From Deltaproteobacteria bacterium (GTDB lineage Bacteria > Myxococcota_A > UBA9160 > SMWR01): a stretch of DNA of 64,000 nt. The stretch lies in NCBI GenBank assembly GCA_002729515.1, contig PBYF01000010.1, forward strand, positions 1-64,000. Reading direction: 5' to 3'. Positions 61,002 through 64,000 of the stretch are shown in pieces. A program made the position numbers and the translations under genes. Under the pieces are notes generated by a model, which did no database searches, was not told the origin of the DNA, and saw nothing but the letters and a program-made list of their open reading frames with translations. The stretch's first letter is position 1. The number at the start of each line of letters is the position of its first letter.

Positions 61002-61586
61002 CTAGGCCTTCGTTCCGTGGATCTCTTCGAGCCTCGCCACGATCCCGTCGGCGAGCTGCTCGGCGGCCGGCAGCATGGCCGGCTTCATCAGTGCGTTCAG
61101 CATCGGCGCCATCGGACCGCCGGGATTGACCTCGAGCCGGAAGCTGAGTTCTGCCGCGCCCTCGCCGGGCCGGGCCTCGGCACCCGCAGCCCGCCGAGGC
61201 GTGCTCCCGCCGACGAACCGCAGCAAGCAGCGCGCAATCGCCTCGAACAAGCGCAGGATCGGACTCGTCCCGGGTGCCGAGCCGGCGGGCACCACGCCCT
61301 CGCTCTCGCAGGCCCGCATCTCGAAGCTGCCGCCGCCCTCGAGCGGCTCGTTCAGACCCTTCAGATCGAAGGCGACTCGCGAAGGACCTTTCCAATCGGT
61401 GATCTGAACCCGGAACTGGACCACCCGGGCGAGCGCGCCGACGTCGCCCTTGAGGGTCCACAGCGAGTCCGTCTCGCTCTGCTTCTCGTGGGCTTGATAA
61501 CCCGTCACGAACGGGGCCCAGTTGTCCATCTCCTTCACGAAGTCCCAGATCGCAGCGACCGGAAGCTTCGCAGTGGTCGTGTACAC
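61002..61586 (-). CDS. SRPBCC/CoxG-like protein
   Basis: 194 residues. VYTTTAKLPVAAIWDFVKEMDN, WAPFVTGYQ and the following strands with a final amphipathic helix (PAAEQLADGIVARLEEIHG) form the START-like helix-grip fold with a deep ligand pocket. CoxG relatives help a molybdenum hydroxylase or bind hydrophobic ligands. Two insertions rich in Gly and Pro (about residues 90-150) make it longer than typical family members. It sits 15 bp from the FAD dehydrogenase stop and 9 bp before the MFS gene. GTG 61586 has no clear Shine-Dalgarno. Ligand unknown. Confidence 0.75.
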   Translation of the reverse strand: MYTTTAKLPVAAIWDFVKEMDNWAPFVTGYQAHEKQSETDSLWTLKGDVGALARVVQFRVQITDWKGPSRVAFDLKGLNEPLEGGGSFEMRACESEGVVPAGSAPGTSPILRLFEAIARCLLRFVGGSTPRRAAGAEARPGEGAAELSFRLEVNPGGPMAPMLNALMKPAMLPAAEQLADGIVARLEEIHGTKA

Positions 61587-61601
61587 GGCCCGGGCCAGGG
61601 T

Positions 61602-63263
61602 TCAGCCCTTCCCCATGGCATGGCGGCCCGCGATATAGCCCCAGGTGAGCCCGCGCATGTTGGAACAGCCGCTCTGGTAGCCGGCCCCCAGGTCGAGCAG
61701 CGCCGCCGAATTCCCGACGGCGTAGAGCCCCGGAATGGCGTGGCCACGCACATGCACCACCCGGCCTTCGAGATCGGTCTCGAGGCCGTGGGAGTTCACC
61801 CCGACGGAGACCGGGACCAGGTTGATGCCGTAGTACGGCGGCTTGTCGAGTGGCGCCACGTTCGGGTTCGGGTAGTCGAAGTCCCCAACCAGACGGTTCG
61901 ACCACGCGTAGGAGCCGCGGTCGAAGTCGGGATCCTCACCCTTGCGGGCGCAGTCGTTGAAACGCGCGATCGTCCGCTCGAGCCCCTCGGGATCGACACC
62001 GAGCTTCTCTCCCAGCGCGCGGGGCGTGTCGGCCGTATGGGCCAGCCCTTCGGGCAGCTCCTGGCCGGGCATGTAGGAGCCGACCGGGTAGCGATCGCGG
62101 TAATTCTGATCAAAGACCAGGGCCGGCGGGATGTTGGGCATCGTCTGGGTTCTCCCGTCCCAGTGGCGCAGCCGTGGCTGGTAGTCCTTGTAGGTCGACT
62201 CGTCGCAGAAGCGCTCGCCCTTCTTGTTGACCCAGATGGCGTGGGGTACGCCGCTCTCCCAGCCGGTGCGAAAGAGCGGCGCGCCCTCTGCTTCCTCACC
62301 GGGGATGTGATAGCCGTAAAACATCGCCAGGTTGTTCGTCGGCACCGCGGTGATCGAGGCGCCGACCTCGGTACCCATCACGATGTTGTCTCCCTCGATG
62401 CCGGGCGGGATCGAGGTATTCCAGTCGGGCATCGATTCGAAGGCACACGCCATCTTCTTGTTGTGGTCATAGCCGCCGGCCGCGATCACCACACCGCGGG
62501 CCGCCCTCACGAAGAAGTCAGAGCCCTCCTTCTCGGCGCGCACCCCGATCACTGCGCCCGAAGCCTCGGTGACGAGTTCGCGGACCGGCGTCTCGACGTG
62601 CGCCGGAATCCCGCGATCTACCACGGCCGCCTTGATCAACCAGCCCATCATCCCGGCGCCCATGCTGCGCTGGTCGTCCTCGATGCGCTTCCCGATCAGC
62701 TCGTAGTCCCACTGCGTGACCGACGAGAGCCCGCCCCAGGCATACATCTCCCGGTGGAGCGCACCCGGCGGAATGTGGGGCGACATTGCGTAGGTCTCGA
62801 GCTGCCACTTCCCGAGTTGCTTCGCATCGAAGAGTTCGACCGAGAGGCACCGGCCGCCCGCATGCGAGCCCACCGCTTTCGGGTAGTAGTAATCGGGCAG
62901 GCCCTCGACGGAGAGCCATGGGACGCCGGCCGCGCGCCCAAAGTACTCGACCGCCTCCCCGATTGTCGTGTACAGCTTCTCGAAGTGCTCGGGCCGATTG
63001 AAGCCGGCGGCGACGAAGCCGAGATAGGCGCGCCCGTCTTCATCGCTGTCCTCGATGCCGAGTTCGCGCATCCAGCGATTGTTCGGCGCAAAGACCTCCC
63101 CACCACCGTAGCCCGAGAGGCCCCCCAACTTCGGAGCCTTCTCGAGGATCACAGTCCCGCCGCCCGCATCGTGGGCCGCGATGGCGGAGCAGACGCCGCC
63201 AAGGCCCGATCCAATCGAGATCCAGTCCACCTCGAGATCCCAATGTGCGGGTGCCTCGGCCAT
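61602..63263 (-). CDS. FAD-dependent dehydrogenase (KsdD/fumarate-reductase-like)
   Basis: 553 residues. DWISIGSGLGGVCSAIAAHD carries the Gly-rich FAD motif, VILEKAPKLGGLSGYGGG the second contact, GVVIAAGGYDHN the third, and the C-terminus ends GLYAVGNSAALLDLGAGYQS then GCSNMRGLTWG. The order and length match FAD-binding proteins of the ketosteroid 1-dehydrogenase and flavocytochrome-c family, which dehydrogenate cyclic ketones; steroid specificity is not shown. ATG 63263 has GGGGAG about 8 bases upstream. It opens a minus-strand operon with the SRPBCC protein and MFS transporter and is divergent from a TetR regulator. Confidence 0.85.
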   Translation of the reverse strand: MAEAPAHWDLEVDWISIGSGLGGVCSAIAAHDAGGGTVILEKAPKLGGLSGYGGGEVFAPNNRWMRELGIEDSDEDGRAYLGFVAAGFNRPEHFEKLYTTIGEAVEYFGRAAGVPWLSVEGLPDYYYPKAVGSHAGGRCLSVELFDAKQLGKWQLETYAMSPHIPPGALHREMYAWGGLSSVTQWDYELIGKRIEDDQRSMGAGMMGWLIKAAVVDRGIPAHVETPVRELVTEASGAVIGVRAEKEGSDFFVRAARGVVIAAGGYDHNKKMACAFESMPDWNTSIPPGIEGDNIVMGTEVGASITAVPTNNLAMFYGYHIPGEEAEGAPLFRTGWESGVPHAIWVNKKGERFCDESTYKDYQPRLRHWDGRTQTMPNIPPALVFDQNYRDRYPVGSYMPGQELPEGLAHTADTPRALGEKLGVDPEGLERTIARFNDCARKGEDPDFDRGSYAWSNRLVGDFDYPNPNVAPLDKPPYYGINLVPVSVGVNSHGLETDLEGRVVHVRGHAIPGLYAVGNSAALLDLGAGYQSGCSNMRGLTWGYIAGRHAMGKG

Positions 63264-63289
63264 CGGGGCTGCTCCCCAAGTGAAAATGG

Positions 63290-63325
63290 AACAATAACGG
63301 AACGTATAGTATCGTATTCCCGACC
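63290..63325. promoter_or_regulatory. AT-rich divergent promoter/operator region
   Basis: Between the FAD dehydrogenase start (63263) and the TetR start (63509) the sequence turns AT-rich: ACAATAACGG, GGAACGTATAG and TATCGTATTCC around 63290-63320. The GGAA and TTCC ends at 63299-63302 and 63317-63320 form an imperfect palindrome with an internal CGTAT direct repeat. This is the natural place for a TetR operator and the dehydrogenase promoter. No perfect inverted repeat is present. Confidence 0.4.
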
Positions 63326-63508
63326 CGCGGAGACAGCGGATCCCCTGGGACACGAGTCACCGGTTCGCAACACCGAATCCCAAATGCGACGGATCGGGAG
63401 ACGCGCCCGAAGGGAAGGCCCCATGAAGCCTCGCAACGCAGAAGGTCGACGCGGGCCTGGGACTCTCCACTCCGATCGAGCCGCTGGGCCGAAGCCACCG
63501 TGGGTCTC

Positions 63509-64000
63509 GTGAACGACGGGCAACAGAGTGCCGGGCGCCCCCGCAGCGAGGAGGCGCACCAGGCAATCCTCGACGCGACGATCGAGTTGCTGGTCGAGGT
63601 GGGCTTCTCCTCCCTCACCGTGGAGGGTGTGGCCAGCCGTGCCGGCGTGGGCAAGGCGACGATCTACCGGCGCTGGCCGTCCAAGCTCCCGCTGGTCGTC
63701 GAGGCGTTCGGACAGCTCCCGGGCTTCGAGGAAGTCGACACGGGCAACGTCTCCGAAGACCTGAAACAGATGCTGCGCACCTACATCCATGCTTTCAACA
63801 GCACGCCCCTGGCCTCGGTCATGCCGAGCCTCGCGGGCGAGCGGGCCCACAACCCGGCGCTCTCGGAGTTCTACGACCCGGTCGCGAAGCAACGCCGCCA
63901 GCCGTTGATCCGAATCCTCCAACGCGGCGTCGAGCGGGGTGAGATCCCCGACGACGTCGATCTGGAGTTACTGGCGGATATTGTCGTGGGCCCGATCTCG
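63509..64000 (+). CDS. TetR/AcrR-family transcriptional regulator (3-prime end cut by the window)
   Basis: 164 codons visible, no stop before the edge. Residues 10-60 hold the TetR DNA-binding domain: GRPRSEEAHQAILDATIELL, GFSSLTVEGVASRAGVGKAT and IYRRWPSKLPLVVEAF. The C-terminal ligand domain begins but is truncated. GTG 63509 is the first codon after the AT-rich promoter region. It is divergent from the FAD dehydrogenase-SRPBCC-MFS operon, so it probably represses that operon and responds to its substrate; the ligand is unknown. Confidence 0.9.
   Translation, partial: MNDGQQSAGRPRSEEAHQAILDATIELLVEVGFSSLTVEGVASRAGVGKATIYRRWPSKLPLVVEAFGQLPGFEEVDTGNVSEDLKQMLRTYIHAFNSTPLASVMPSLAGERAHNPALSEFYDPVAKQRRQPLIRILQRGVERGEIPDDVDLELLADIVVGPIS

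Noticed and set aside
60369-63512. 1047-codon plus-strand open frame
   Set aside because: It lies opposite the MFS, SRPBCC and FAD dehydrogenase genes, all with clear motifs on the minus strand. Its composition is Arg/His/Pro-rich with no recognisable domain.

Overview
The window is high-GC, densely packed bacterial chromosome with genes on both strands, many 4-base ATGA/GTGA overlaps and frequent GTG and TTG starts. I see no rRNA, tRNA, CRISPR array, insertion sequence or phage gene, and no gene-free stretch longer than about 300 bases. The gene mix is rich in acyl-CoA dehydrogenases, class III CoA-transferases, thiolases, luciferase-like monooxygenases, short-chain dehydrogenases, DUF3604 and DUF1214 proteins. 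This suggests an aerobic, lipid- or xenobiotic-degrading heterotroph from an uncultured deltaproteobacterial-type lineage (Myxococcota or Binatota-like). The lineage is inference from gene content; no marker gene settles it.

Layout. 1-196: end of a 39-40 bp tandem repeat array. 254-3587: a three-gene phospholipid module (CDP-alcohol phosphatidyltransferase, diacylglycerol-kinase-type lipid kinase, Tam41-like nucleotidyltransferase) that could convert diacylglycerol to a phospholipid. 3676-4745: DUF192 protein and a MarR regulator with a near-perfect operator over its own promoter. 4772-9623: SDR, SCP-x-type thiolase and two MFS transporters. 9597-12375: alpha/beta hydrolase divergent from a secreted M20 amidohydrolase. 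12496-20517: two paralogous DUF3604 proteins enclosing a DUF1214 protein, a sulfotransferase and an acyl-CoA dehydrogenase. 20525-27053: nitronate-monooxygenase-like enzyme, PPOX-fold protein and two convergent double-domain CoA-transferases.

27213-36329: sodium-coupled transporter, a frameshifted unknown gene, M1 aminopeptidase, small diacylglycerol kinase, TM2 protein, DUF547 lipoprotein, SPL-type radical SAM protein and an ABC-class ATPase carrying a perfect 51-bp internal duplication. 36420-43753: a minus-strand catabolic run with a molybdopterin oxidoreductase, esterase-like hydrolase, DapB-like dehydrogenase, luciferase-like monooxygenase and a paired acyl-CoA dehydrogenase. 43845-49549: alkyladenine glycosylase, a glutathione S-transferase gene broken by one in-frame amber codon, UbiA-type prenyltransferase, hydrolases, Nudix enzyme, and a DapF-like protein with both catalytic cysteines replaced by serine. 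49750-53250: MATE exporter, HAD phosphatase, CoA-transferase. 53269-59668: thiolase, second UbiA enzyme, monooxygenase-SDR-NTF2 group, DUF922-like protein and another luciferase-like protein. 59796-64000: FAD dehydrogenase, SRPBCC protein and MFS transporter in one operon, divergent from a TetR regulator cut by the window end.

The common theme is acyl-CoA activation, dehydrogenation and thiolysis with matching uptake and export. Several start codons lie 6-11 bases downstream of a TAGNAT-type -10 box and lack a Shine-Dalgarno, pointing to leaderless or very short-leader transcription beside conventional ribosome-bound starts.
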